This document shows positions 1 through 11,877 of a stretch of 64,000 nucleotides of DNA, piece after piece. The notes beneath the pieces were generated by a model. That model saw nothing but the letters and a program-made list of their open reading frames with translations, did no database searches and had not been told where the DNA came from. A program made the position numbers and the translations under genes. The DNA lies in the NCBI GenBank assembly GCA_013399115.1, contig VXAA01000162.1, positions 287,789 to 351,788 of the forward strand, read 5' to 3'. This stretch comes from Anseranas semipalmata (Eukaryota > Chordata > Aves > Anseriformes > Anseranatidae). How positions within the stretch are numbered: position 1 is the first letter of the stretch; each line of letters starts with the position of its first letter.

Positions 1-3000
1 TCCGGTGCCCGGCACACCTGGCCGGGGACGCTCCCACAGCGGTGAGCAAGCGCTCGGGGCTGGGGTGCTCCAGCGCCACGGCTCCCAGCTGGGGTGCGCA
101 GCCCCCCCGGCCCCACGGAGGGGCCTGATCCCACCCAGCCCCTGCGAGCCTGTGACTCAGGCTTGCGCCAGCACCCGCCTTTGCTGTGCCGCTGCCCCCA
201 GGGCAGGGTGGGGAAGGGGACCTGTGATTTACAGGGGTGACATGTGTTTTACTTAAAACAAGTCAAACAAAAGCCTAGTTTGTTTTGCGGAGCGCAGACT
301 TCCTGGTGGGGTCAGCCCAGACAAATGACTCCGCTCCGTTTCATTAAACATTTGCGGCCGGCCACGCCATCAGCTGGTGTTCGGGGCAGCGTTCCCAGCT
401 GAGCCGGGGCGCGGGGGAAGCCGCGCAGCTGGAGGCACGGGGCGCCTCTCCCTTCCCAGCCGCTGCGGCAGGACCGATGTCCCCCTCCGGCGAGCAGCGT
501 CCCCTGCCCCGGCACAGCTGTCCCCATTGGACACTGATGCATCAGCACCGTGCCTCGGGGGTACCAGCTCCCCCTTTTTGTGCCCTGTGCATGTCCAAGG
601 ATGGTGATTTTGGGGGGCTTGCAGGCCCTGCCCTTCCACGACCACACTCTTCTTGTGCTCAGCACTGGGCTGGCAGCCACAGCATGCACCAGGAGCAGGC
701 TGGTGGCACGTGTCCTGCGTGCTGGCACTGCAGCGAGGGTGGCACGGAGGGCTGCAGGGTGCATGGGCAGATGGGAGGATGGAGCCACTTCTCTGAACCG
801 CCCTGCCAGTTAGGTTGACTCACCACTGTCACCCATCAGCACGTGGCTGTGCCCGCTGCCTTCCCTGCACAGCTCCGGGCAGACGGTGAGGCTGGTGGGA
901 CCCTGTGCACCCCAGCACAGCTTCGCTTTCTGCTTTCCCAAGGGCTGAGTGAGAGCACCAGCAGGGCAAGGACTCTCCCTCCCCTCCCTGCCGAGAACCT
1001 GACTTTGTTCTCAAGGCCGGAGCAGCCCGACGTGGAGGCACGCCGATGCCCGAGCAAACAGCCGCGAGTGGTGGCTGAGCCACTGCTGACCCCACCGCGT
1101 GGAGAGAAAGCTGCAGGAACCGGCCGCAGGGGCGAGTGCTCGGTGCCCCGATCCCGGTGGTTTCAGCTGCACAAAAGCAGCGCCCTGCTTAATTAAAAGC
1201 AGCGCTGCTGTAAGGGCCTGCCAGCACCGCAGCATGGATGGGACGGGGACAGCCCAGCTGTGGGATGGGGACACGCGGTGCCCCCAGTGCCATAGCTGGG
1301 GCAGGGTCACCCCGCAGGTGACTCCCTGCAGAGCCACGTCTCCCACCCCCAAGGAAACACCACCTGACTCCAACGCAGCCTGCTGCTGCTCAGCACCTCG
1401 CCAAAAGCCACCCCAAAAGCCCCGGAGCGGGGTCTCTGCGGGGTCCTTCCCCCGAGTGGGACCTGGGGAGCTGGGAAAGAGCAGCCGGGAGCTCAGGGCA
1501 CCGGGGGAAAGCCTGCCTTGCTCTCTGCGTTGGGTGCATGGGGACGGGGTGGCACACAGCACTGGATGTGGGTGCACTGGGGTGCCCCATAGTCTTTCCA
1601 AGGGCACCCTGCGTTTTGTCAGTGGTTTTGGCTGCCATGAGCTGGGGAGGTCAGAGTGCTGTTGGCAGCGACTTGGGGCTGCAGCGGCTTTTCCTGCTGC
1701 AGAAGATGGGCTGCGGTCCTGTTCTCTGGAAAACATTATGAGTTCCTGAAACTGTAAAACAATCTGGCTGGTCTCTCTCCTGCTGACGTTGGAAATCTGG
1801 ACAGTGTTTGTACCAAGAGAGGGAGAAGGATGTAAAGACACATGCTGAATCCTGCAGTTACGTATCGTGCCTGGCTCTGGCTCCGCAGCCCTGCTGCAGC
1901 CCAGGCACAGGCTCAGCTGCATCTGCCTTGGCAGTGCTGACACATGCGGGTGCCAAAGAGGGGAGACTGACTTGGGCTGGAGCCCGCCGCAGCCCAGCAG
2001 CATCCTCCCTGGGGCTAGTGACTAATATAAAGTAGGACCAAAACACACTCATACCGCCAAGCTCGGGGAATATTTGGCTTTGTTTGCAGCTCCAGCATCA
2101 AGCTGAGCCCCATCCCCACCTCCATCGGCAAGACGCTCAGCTCCAGACCTGGAAGATAACCTGCCCTTGTCCCGGCAGTGAAGTGAATCCGTTTTATGGG
2201 TGGGGGAGAGCAAATGGCCCCTTGCACCCAGAGGTGCAATTGCAGTGTGTGAACGAGGGGTAACACCCGATACGCTCCCAGCTACGGAGGAAGGACCGGG
2301 GCATGCTTCAGGGCTGCCCTTCCGAAGGCATCAACACACAGGGCCAGGTTTCTTACTGGTGCAAACTGGAGTAGTTCTGCTCCGACCGGTGGGACTGAGG
2401 GCTGCACAAGGGTCTCACGGTGAGGACCCCGGCTCGTCCCACGGCACAGAGCTCCGCGCTTCCCTTCCCACGGGACTGCCTGCTTTCAGCCATCCCTTAG
2501 CTGCTATTGTGCTGGAGCAGCGGGGCTGGCAGCTGGACAGCCTATGCTGGTGTTTCTGAGCGGGCTCCAAGCAGCTGTTAGCGCTCGCAGGCAGCGCTGG
2601 CGCAGGCTGGCTTCCCCGCTGGGCTCAGCTGCGCGGGCAGAGGCTGTGGGGCTCGGTGGGCGCCGAGCCAGCAGCGTGCAGCCAGGGGATGCGGGGACAG
2701 ACCCACCAGGACGGGGTGCCCGTGCCACCCCCCTGCCTGCGCTCCTGAGCGGTCGCCGGGAGCATCTCCCGCAGCCCGCAGGCACCGGGAGCATCCCGCG
2801 CAGCACGGAGGAGCCAGCACTGGATTTTTGCCTTCCCTTTTCAGGAGCACAATGAGGTTTATCTGAGCTGGCTGGAGGTGCCGCGGCCCCCGGGCGGGCT
2901 GAGCGGCATTGTGTTTGCTCAGCCAGCGGCACGGCAGGAGCGAGGGCCAGGTCACAGCGCGCCTCGCGGGGAGCTGCTGGGGCCGGTGGCGAGGCGGAGG

Positions 3001-4475
3001 CGCTTCCCCTGCCGAGCATCCTCCTCCTTGCTGGAGACCTCGTGCACGGAGCGAGGGCTCCCTTATCGCCCGGTGTTTGTCTGTCTGGAGAAGCACCCAG
3101 AGGTCATTCAGGCAGCCAAATTTCACAGCTCAGTGTTGTTCCTCCCCACCTCCATGCCCTGGTCATCACTAGAGCCCACTGAGACCTCCCTCCCAAAGCA
3201 AACACAGCCAGTGTATCACTTGCTGGAGTCACGTCCTGAGGAGGTTGGGCAGGCTCTTGCTCAGACCTGTCCCAGTCCGCTCCACTAAGCCAAGGTGTTA
3301 GGAGAGCCTGTGCCGGAGCACCGCGCACTGGGGAGGACACGCGGTCAGCCCCGGGGATGCCTGCAGCCTCAGTGAGTCCTGGGACAAAGTCTTGTTTGTC
3401 TTCCTTCTCTGTGCAGGGTGCTGTGCTCTTGGCTCCCCTGCCCCGCTGCTGCCCGTTTGTTTACTGCACTGATGCAGAAAATTGCGATGTCTGTAATTGT
3501 CGGTGGTTTGCTGGTTGTGTGGCCGCCCGGTTTGCTGGGCTGAAGACAAAGCCCTACATCCCCTTCCAGGGTTTGAAACCGTGTCGTCCCAATGGGCAAG
3601 GGAGGGAAGGGCTTTATTTATGTATTTGCTTAGAGGGTGCCTGAAATTAAAATAAGACCGTGAAATGACCGGGCTCCACAAGGTGACCGTGCCCACCGCG
3701 CCGTGCCCTGCTTCCACCTTCCTCGCTGCCTGCTGCTCCCTGACACCCCGCTGGGCTCGGTGCTGGCTCGCAGGTAAAAGACGTGCTCCTGCATGAGCCC
3801 TTCCTTCGCGAGCAGGACCCGCTGCTGCTGCTGCACCTTCTGCCCTTGGAAACACCCCCACGCTGGCAGCCGGCTCCTCTAACTCTTCGCTGGCACTCCA
3901 CAAACTGCAGAAAGCCTTCCCCGGCTCCGCGTGCTGAGCCTGCCCAGCAGCCCGGGGCAGAAACCGGCTCGCCGAGTGCCCGGGGCTGGGCGCGGGCTCA
4001 GGGGACGAACGCTGTGCCCAGGCAGGGGCTGGTCCTCACCACGCCCGGCTGCCCGCAGCACTGCGATGCAAGGAGGCAGGGCACGCAGCAGCGCACCGCG
4101 CTTATCGGGAAGAAGATCGAGAGGCGGCTTGATTACAGCCATAAGGGCCCGGGTGCATAAGTACCTTGGCAGAAATAACAGGGCGGGTACTTCAGAGCTC
4201 TTTAATCTAGCAGGGAAGAGCAAAACAAGGGCCAATTGCTGCACATTTGTAGCAGTCTGGATGATTAACTCCCCTAGGAGAGGCGGGAAAGGAGGATGCC
4301 TTCTGCAGGCTCTGTCGTGGGCACCGCATTCCCCACTCAAGCATCACCCGGAGCAGTGTATTTTACCTTAGCCTCTTACCTTGCTCCAAAACACTCCGGC
4401 TTCAGATGGCACACCTCTCAACATGTCCACCGCCTGCCCATGGGGCCAGGCCTGCCTCCCCGTCCCCCCACGCCC
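1..4475. other. GC-rich intergenic sequence, no gene recognised
   Basis: Open frames occur on both strands, but they are what GC-rich DNA gives by chance. None shows a known domain, a signal peptide or consistent splice borders. A more AT-rich island around 3600-3670 and another around 4140-4280 may be regulatory, judged by composition only. Confidence 0.6.
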
Positions 4476-4730
4476 GGATGTGCTCCCCCGGTGGGTGCGG
4501 GCAGCGGGGCCACGCGGAGGCTGCAGGGATCTTTATCCCGCCGCCCAGGAGAGCACCAGCGTCCTGCTGGCAGAAATTTGTCTGCAAATTTCCCCTCATT
4601 GAAGGGAGCAAGGGGCTCACCGGACATGGGCTGATACAAGAACTCGATTGCGGCCGGGGCAGGCAGCACGGGGAGATGAAGGCAGCTCGCAAGGAGCTGC
4701 TCCAGCCCTTAACTTCTCCCCGGGAGCCTG
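4476..4730. repeat. Non-coding direct repeat, copy A1
   Basis: This 255-base block recurs in the same orientation at 15213-15468. Bases 4482-4609 (128 bases) are identical to 15219-15346. The following 120 bases match with scattered substitutions and a one-base indel. Inside the identical part lies a perfect dyad at 4573-4592, GAAATTTGTCTGCAAATTTC, with 8-base arms and a 4-base centre. Open frames cross the block but the indel breaks them, so I read it as a duplicated regulatory element and not as coding sequence. Confidence 0.85.
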
Positions 4731-5511
4731 CAAATTATATCTGTTAATGGATCAGCCCCTGGTATCCTACAAATAAGTCGTCTGGCTAAGTGCGTGGCAG
4801 GCATTTGCAGGAGGATTTGTTACATTTTCATCACATTTAATTTATCTTGCAATGAACGTTAACCCACTGAGAGCAGGTAAAGAGCCTTATCAGCACAGCT
4901 GGACTGTAAACAGAGGCAGGAGGCTCCAGCTGCAGAAGGGTTTTGAGGAGCACAGAGAATTTTTTTTTCCTTCCCTGTGGAAATGGAAAACCCTCTGCCA
5001 TGGGATAGAAGGGGTTTGGGAGCCTGCCTTTGTGTGTGATGGACGAAATACCCCAAATATTTGCAGTGTAGTCCCAATCCCAAGGCCACAGAGCCCCTTC
5101 CCAAAGCTCAGCCTGGGCTCCATGGAGGACATCGCAGCCTCTCCTACTGCCTCTGTGGACCAGGGCATACACCGTGTTGTGCCACCACACCGTGTCACCG
5201 CACCATGTCACAGCACACGGGGACGATGCTGCCATGGGGCTAGGGCACGTCGGGCAGCTCCCTCGGTGCCAGGAGTGATTTACACAGTGCACCCGGCAGC
5301 AGAGTCAATTAAGGTCACATTTCTGTGTCGCTAAACAACAGGCAGCTCTGGGTTTGGTCCCACTGAAAAGAAAACAAAAGCCACCCCTTGAAACGGGGTC
5401 TTTGAGGAGGTTCAAAGGAGCACAAAACAAAGGGCGGGCTTTGTGGTCGCCCCTCGTCCTGCGCCGCTTCCAGGGCCCTTCCCGACCAGAGACACTGCTA
5501 ATGTGGCAAGT
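4731..5511. other. Spacer between elements A1 and A2
   Basis: There is no gene. The first 130 bases are AT-richer (TAAT and ATTTAA words near 4740-4860) and may belong to the same regulatory cluster. A stretch near 4826-4850 loosely resembles 15684-15735 in the other copy, too weakly to claim. Confidence 0.45.
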
Positions 5512-5690
5512 GGGAGTTTTTAATTGTCCGGCACAAACAATGCTGGCATATTTAGGCCGGCCTCATTAGAGAACCATCCAAAATGCTTGAGAAGCATTCC
5601 CACCGCTTAGCATAAATAGCAGAAACACTCTTTCACGAACGGAGCAGGTCCCATCTGCTCCCAGCCCGTCCTCACCTTGACTTCCAATGG
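5512..5690. repeat. Diverged duplicated non-coding element, copy A2
   Basis: This block aligns with 16395-16576 in the same orientation at roughly two thirds identity by eye. Shared landmarks in order are a GGGA-T-rich start, CATTA, a palindrome, CATAAATAGC, CTTTCAC and a CATCTGC E-box word. The palindrome at 5582-5598 is AATGCTT-GAG-AAGCATT. A2 follows A1 by about 1.04 kb, and the partners are about 1.18 kb apart, so both pairs descend from one larger duplication. Confidence 0.75.
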
Positions 5691-5972
5691 CGCGTCCCTG
5701 CCTGCCCGCCGTGGGGTCAGCGCCTCCGCCCCGCGGCTCCCAGACCCCGCACGGAACCAGCCTTGCTGCCCTCGGCTCGCCGGCTGCTCCGTGCGCGGCC
5801 GGGGATGGGGAGCGGAGGGCAGGGGCCACCGGGACTTGCGGCCAGGGCTGCTGGAGCAAATCGACCCCTTTGCTGAGCTGCTGGGCTTTGCATGCCCGGC
5901 TTCAGTGGCTGGCTGCTGCCCTGCTGGTGGGCTGGGATGGAGAAAGTGTCGGGGACCTCACCCGGCCAGGCT

Positions 5973-6008
5973 GGATCTGAATCAGGAGCTGGATCTGAAT
6001 CAGGAGCT
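5973..6008. repeat. Tandem duplication of an 18-base unit
   Basis: The unit GGATCTGAATCAGGAGCT occurs twice in a row without a mismatch. Confidence 0.95.
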
Positions 6009-6382
6009 CCCATCCCGCAGCGAATGCTGGGGCAGGCGTGGGGAGCCCCGCGCAGGGCAGCCGGGGAGCTGAGCCCGTTTTCACGGCGTGGGTCCTGGCA
6101 AAGAGCCTCACCAGCACGCAGGGATCAAAGCGAGCGGCAGCTCCCGCCCGATACCTGATCCCAGAGCTGGACGGGAGCTGGGAGGCTGCCGGGTGCCTTC
6201 TGCACCGCCGCTCCCTGCCCGTGCCATGCCAAGCCGTGCCGTGCCGTGCCGTGCTGCACCGCTGGCCCCGCAGCCCCGGGCTGCCTCGTCCTGCACTGCG
6301 GCTTTCGCCAGCTCCCTCTTCCCCCTCTGCCTCCCTCTTCTTGGAGCCAACGAGCTCCCCATGCTCTGCAGTTTATTAAAAA

Positions 6383-6398
6383 TCCAAGGTACCTTGGA
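6383..6398. promoter_or_regulatory. 16-base perfect palindrome
   Basis: TCCAAGGTACCTTGGA is its own reverse complement and sits in an AT-rich island within GC-rich DNA. That is the usual look of a conserved enhancer core, but no binding factor is assigned. Confidence 0.35.
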
Positions 6399-7399
6399 AG
6401 AGACAACACAATAGTGAACTTGATACAGCTGCCTTGTATTAATGGACTACCCCTTTTGATTTTAGAGTGGAACTTTTGGCAGAAAACCAGCATCAAAAAG
6501 GGAAAATGGCTGTAAAACTCAGCAAAAGGGGGGAAAAAGAAGGGCTTTGATCAGAAAGGCTTGAAGATGAATGACAGTGGTGCCCGGACAGTCTGCTAGA
6601 GGTGAAGCTCGGTGCTGCAGAGGGGAGCTGGGGCAGACGGGCAGAGGACTGGCCAGGGAGCAAATGGGGGTCGGGGGGAGCGGAGCCGCAGCAGCGAGGG
6701 GTTCAAAGGGCTGTGAACAAAGAGCAGCACTGGAGGATTATTCACTTTCTATATTTTCACTCCTGCAGCACACATGGGAATCTAATTGGCCAGGATGAGA
6801 AATACAGCCAGACAGCTTACAAGCGGGCTAGAGAAGACAGAAAAATATTTGCAGCTGCAAGCCATTAAAGGCAAACCCAGCCTCGCTCTTACACTTTAAT
6901 TACCCTTCTGTATGCTTTCCTCCGCGTACCAGAGCTAACGTCAGTTCAAAAACCTTTCTGATCTTAAAAGGCCAAGCGCAATGCCTCGCTGCTCCCGGCA
7001 CCTGGGCTGCACGCGCGCCGGCACGAATGGGGCTGCGTGCTCGAGCCCCGACTGCAGAGCCAACGCCGCTCCATCGCTGCTCCCGCAGGGCCAGCAGCAG
7101 CAGCCCCGGGGCACCCAAACGGGGTGCACTTGACTTTTTTTTGCTGGGAGGGTGCCTGGTCTCCCAGAAGCACCAGTGCAAGCATGGAGCCGTCAGATGG
7201 CCGAAACTGCTTGCATCGAGAGATTTTCTTTTCTTGAATAACACGGGGAGCGCTCACCCCCCAGCCCCGGCCACTTTGCTGCTCCCAGCTCCTTTGCTGC
7301 TCATTTCCTTTTCCGTTGTCAGCTGGTGACACCGAAGCTGTTATTGCAGGTGCCTGCTCGCTGCTGGGGGGTTCAGCCTGGTTCTCCTGAAACCCGAGA

Positions 7400-7735
7400 A
7401 GAACTGTGCTCGTTTTATGCCATTTTATTTCAATGCTCCGAGAGCTAACTTTGCACCAGGCATTTTTAATCCAGCTATAAACATGGGAGAGGAGAGGGGC
7501 CGCAAGTTTGTTTAATGGGGCAATTTTCATTGATTGTTTTGAACCTTTGACACAATCTCTTTCCAAATGCACCAACAGGGTTGAGTCTGGATTAATTTTA
7601 CAATTGAGCTTAAAGTTGCTTGGCTGCACTGAAGGGACATTGCAGGACTTATGTAAAAACCCTGAAAACTGGGGAGACCCTCAGATGCAAGGCCTGAAAT
7701 TAACATATGCTGTTTGTGTTATCATTTATTAGTTT
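7400..7735. promoter_or_regulatory. Candidate conserved non-coding element
   Basis: About 330 bases of balanced, AT-richer, non-repetitive sequence (CATTTTTAATCC, TTTAATGGGGCAATTTTCATTG, CATTTATTAG words) are embedded in GC-rich flanks. No coding potential is evident. The call rests on composition and homeodomain-like words only. Confidence 0.35.
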
Positions 7736-8479
7736 GAGCCATTAAACCCAGCTGTGTGCATGGGACAAGGGAAGAGCAGCTGGAAATGCTCCCGCTGGCA
7801 CGGTTCACCACGGTTTAGGCAGGGAGGTCTCTGGCCCTGAGCTCCTTACAGCACCAGTTTTGGGGGGCTGGCCACCCACTGCTTCCCCCACAAATCACCG
7901 AGTGGTGGAGGGAAACCGAGGCCCGATGGAAAGCGAGGCGCGGGGCCGTGCCGGGTGATGCAGCATGCCCGTGACAGCAGCGGGGCCGCTCCCGGCTCTG
8001 CCCCCTCTCGGCCGCTTCCCCGACCCCTGCCGAGCCCCGGGGGGGTGGCAGCTCCGGATTGGAACCACATTGGAAGCACATTTGCAACGAATTAGGCCGG
8101 CAGCCAGCAGCGCTTGCTTGGCCGTGTGTGCAGCCAATCTTTGGGGATTGTCAGCTCCTCCCAGGTTTCCACAGCGGATGTTCCCCGGCCAGAGCGCAGC
8201 TGGGCTCCGCGCGAAGCCCGGGAGGAGGGGAGCGCGGGCGGGGACCCCCCTCTTGGCGGGTGGGGGTGCCCCGGTGCCGCAGGGCGAGGAGGGGGGGCAC
8301 GGGACGGGGAGCGGTGCAGCGGTGTCACATCTCCCCGCCGGCCACCCGCTGATGAACCCCTTGGGCTGCGCTTGAAATGAAGGTGCTGATGTGAAATCGC
8401 ATCTGGGAGGTACCTGGGAAAAGGGCCGACCCGAGAGCGGGGAGGCGATGCTTCGGCTGGCAGCCCTTCCGGGGGGGCG

Positions 8480-8860
8480 AGGGGATTAAAGCGATGGTAC
8501 AGAAAGGCTTTGAGTGCTCATGACGCTAACAACTCATGTGACAACCTGCCAGGAAAAGTTTTCAGATCATAATTCGCATAGCATTTGTATCGTGTTCCCT
8601 TCCTGTTTAAAAAGGCAATATGGAAACTTGCGAGGGGTTATTTGCTGGTCAGGCTGGTTTGCCGGTTATGCTCCCGGTCACGCACGTCCCCTTAGGAAGT
8701 GATGCCACCGTGACAGGCACTATTTCTCAAAATAACTCCATCCCATCTCCAGTGCTATTTGTTCTAATAATTTATTCTCAATTAAGTAATAACGGCTAAT
8801 GATTAGCAGTGGGGGCATATTAAGCCCGTGGCAGAGCAGGAAATTGGGCTGCTTCCCCAC
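8480..8860. promoter_or_regulatory. Candidate enhancer with clustered TAAT sites
   Basis: Between 8755 and 8830 there are several TAAT/ATTA homeodomain core words, including the palindrome CTAATGATTAG at 8796-8806. The surrounding 300 bases are AT-richer than the flanks and not repetitive. No transcript can be inferred. Confidence 0.4.
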
Positions 8861-10890
8861 AAACCGCAGCACCATCTCCCTGCGCGGCGTGCCATGCCGA
8901 CGGCGGGGCACAGGGAGGGGACGCTGCCTTCCCCTGCCCAGCGCAGCCACTCCAGCCCTCACAAACCCGGCATTTTTCACCAATCCAGCCCCCAGCCCCT
9001 GTGCCCAAAAGGCAAACCCTGGGTGCCGCCGGAGCCCCCCACACGTGCACAGCCACGGCACGGCGCTCGGCACGGCTAGATGCCAGGGGGCCCCAGCGGC
9101 ACTGCGGCTCTCTGATAAGGCCGTGTCTGCTGTAAATGACCTCGTGTTTCGTGAGTAGGGATATTTATGAAATGACAGACGGCCGTGCTAATCTCTCGCT
9201 GGCAAGCGAGGCTCGCCGCGCTCCCCAGGGAGCGTGCTAGCAGTGCGGCGGCTGGGCACAGCGTGCTACCCTGGCCAGGGCAGGTGGGCGCTGGGGAGGA
9301 GCTGGCGATCTGCCTCTCCTCCGCTGGGGCTCGCTCCCCGGACACGAAACCCATGGGCTTAGTGGCGAGCCTGAGACACAGCACCAGCGCCTGGCACACA
9401 GCACCAGTGCCTGGCACAGCCCCAGTCCGAGATGCCCATGCACTGCTCCGGGCTGCAGAATGGGGGGGCTTGGGGAGAGCCTGGGCCGCCTGGGCAGCTC
9501 CAGCTGGGGGGACTGAGCTGCCTCCCTGTGCGCCAGAGCCCCCAGCTCACTCCTGCCAACAGCGATGCAGCAGCAGCCTTCAAAACACGGCTCCCCCTTG
9601 GGTTTTTATCACCCGCATAGCACTGGCGAGGGGAGGGAGGCCACCGCCGGGGAACATCTGGGCTCCATTGCTCATTGTCTGGCAATTAATGTCAGCGCTG
9701 AAGACAGAAGGGACGTCAGATATTAAATAAACACGACCGCACTCTGCAGACCGAAACAATCCCACTGGGGGGAAAGCGCACATGCGCACGCACAAGCGTG
9801 CCGCTGCGGCACGGCACGGCTGGGGCGCAGGAAGCGGGCTGCTCGCCGCACACGTGTGTGCACGGCCACGCACGCTTGCAGGCTCCCACACAGCTCAGGT
9901 TTCACCTCACTTGAGGCAGGCAGGGCAAAAAAAAAAATTCCTTTTCCCTTTTTTTTTTTTTATTTTCCAGCAGGCAAATTACATCTGCAAGTGCAGAGAC
10001 CTCCTGAAGCTCGAGCCACAACAGCCTGCCTGGGGGGTTTCTGTGCATCCAGCCAGCAAAGCAGCGGGGATGAACGGTCCCCCCCTCCCATCCGCCGGCC
10101 TGGTTGAAGGCTGTCTTCTCCCCTCCCAAGCCTTACCTCCTGCCCCCACCTGCTCCTCCATGCTGGGAGCTGGCAGGCTGGAGCAGGTGGGCAGTGCGAG
10201 GCGAGGAAGAGGAAGAGGAGTGCCGCAGTGGGGCCTCGCACAGCATGCCCCGCATCCCGCTCCCCCTTGCACGCAGAGCGGGCACGTTAGCTCAGGGCTG
10301 GGTTGGCTGCTTCAGCCTCCAGGAGCTTTTGTTCCCCTGCAGAATCATGGTCTCTCCCTTGCCCTTAGCCCCTTTTAATATTAAGGTCAATAGGTTGATG
10401 ATTAAGCAGGAAAAGGGCATGAAGAATCAACCAAATTAGATCTTGTGTGCAAACAGGTGGGTGTGAAATTTCAATCAATGGCTGGTGTTAGCAGGGACCC
10501 CTGGGATCCTGATTTCCCAGGGGAAGGCCGGGCAGCCCGAGGGGGATTTGGTACAAAAACTCCAGACATGGGAGAATAGAAAAAAGTCTTCTCAAAAACC
10601 AATATTGACAAGGTCCCTTGTGTTTGCACCCCGGCTTTCCCCAGGAGCACAAAGGGAGGTGATTGTCCCGGGCGCGGCGGGGAGGGGATGCGGGGAGCTC
10701 AAAGGTGAGCGGCCCCCCCGCCCCCCCAGCCCCAGCCCCTCTGCTTAATCCCCTGCTCGCCAGAGCTTTGAAGTCGCCAGAGGTCGAATATGGGATGTAA
10801 ATCACGTTAGCTGCGCTGCGTGATCACAACGCCGCTGCAAGACAATGCCACGTCCCCCCTGTGCCCATGCACCCCGACGAGCCGGGATGG

Positions 10891-10965
10891 ACCGGGACAC
10901 ACTGGGACACACCGGGATGTACCAGGGCACACCAGTGCACACCAGGACACAGTGGGGCACACCAG
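10891..10965. repeat. 10-base minisatellite
   Basis: About eight imperfect copies of a unit like ACCGGGACAC or ACCAGGGCAC stand in tandem. Confidence 0.8.
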
Positions 10966-11809
10966 TTCAGCCTGCCCCAGCGGGCACGCAGCATGGTGCA
11001 TCCAGTGCAGGCATGCGAGCAGGGACAGGGAGCAGCCGCAGCAGGGCTGCCGATAGCGGGAGGCTTGCTCCTGGGATTAATTAGCAAAGGCTGCAGGCGC
11101 AGAGCTATGTAAAACACGAGCTGTTTGCTGTGGCGTGGGGTGCTGGGGTTGTCCCGCAGCGCTGCACATCTTGTAAGCATTAGCATCACGTAAGAGCAGC
11201 CTGCACAGAAGGATGTGGGGTTTATGGGGTTGTAAAGTGCACTGTTCCCATTACAATAACGATGCTGCTGTGCAGAAATGCGCCCTTCACACACAAGGCT
11301 CAGGACCCAGGTGTGCCGGGAGGAAACACGGGGGTTTGGGAGCTCTGCTGTTGCTCTGAGGATGACAGAGAGAGAAGCAAAACGGGCTCAGGAGGAAGCA
11401 GGAGGAGGTACCCCGGTGATGCTGCCAATCAGCCATCCTCCCGGGATGCTGCGCAGACCTGGGCGAACCTGGGTGCTCCAGGCGTGCCCCCACCAGCCTA
11501 TCCCCAGAGGCCCCCAGTTTCTCCCTGCAGTGAGCCACCCAGCCCCATGCACAGCTGGGCCGCTGCCCACGGGCACTCAGGAAATATCTGCTCGCAAAGC
11601 TTTTCTCTTTCTTCTTAATTGGGAGACGGTGTGTTTTGTTGTTGGTGGTGTTTTGTTTTGTTTTTTAAACAAAAAATGATGTTATTGTGGAAAATATCTG
11701 CTCTCCACAGAAAATGCCTTGTGCTTGCTGTACACATTGTGGGCCATACCAGAGAACATCTGATGTGCTTCCAAAACCACTGGGGCATTTCTTTTCCTAT
11801 TAGAGTGGA

Positions 11810-11877
11810 TTTTTTTTTTTTTTTTTTTTTTGTAAAAAAAAACAATTTTTCTTTGTTTTTTTTCTTTTTTTTTTTTG
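11810..11877. repeat. T-rich low-complexity tract
   Basis: Runs of T interrupted by short A and C stretches. There are no target-site duplications, and no element body was recognised around it. Confidence 0.8.

Larger units (their letters stand above)
5691..7399. other. GC-rich intergenic sequence with small repeats
   Basis: No gene is seen. It contains an exact tandem pair of an 18-base unit at 5973-6008, a GTGCC/GTGCT pentamer run near 6220-6255, and an AT-rich island at 6360-6520 that carries a 16-base perfect palindrome. Confidence 0.5.

Noticed and set aside
1011..2003. 330-codon minus-strand frame in the first 2 kb
   Set aside because: GC-rich chance frame of low-complexity composition without domain, signal peptide or splice context.
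4406..4747. Duplicated block A1/B1 as a protein-coding exon
   Set aside because: Both copies share translated sequence only within the identical part. A one-base indel after it shifts the frame, so no common protein is maintained.
11810..11877. Poly-T tract as the tail of a retroposed gene
   Set aside because: No gene-like sequence or target-site duplication was found next to it; it is a simple low-complexity run.
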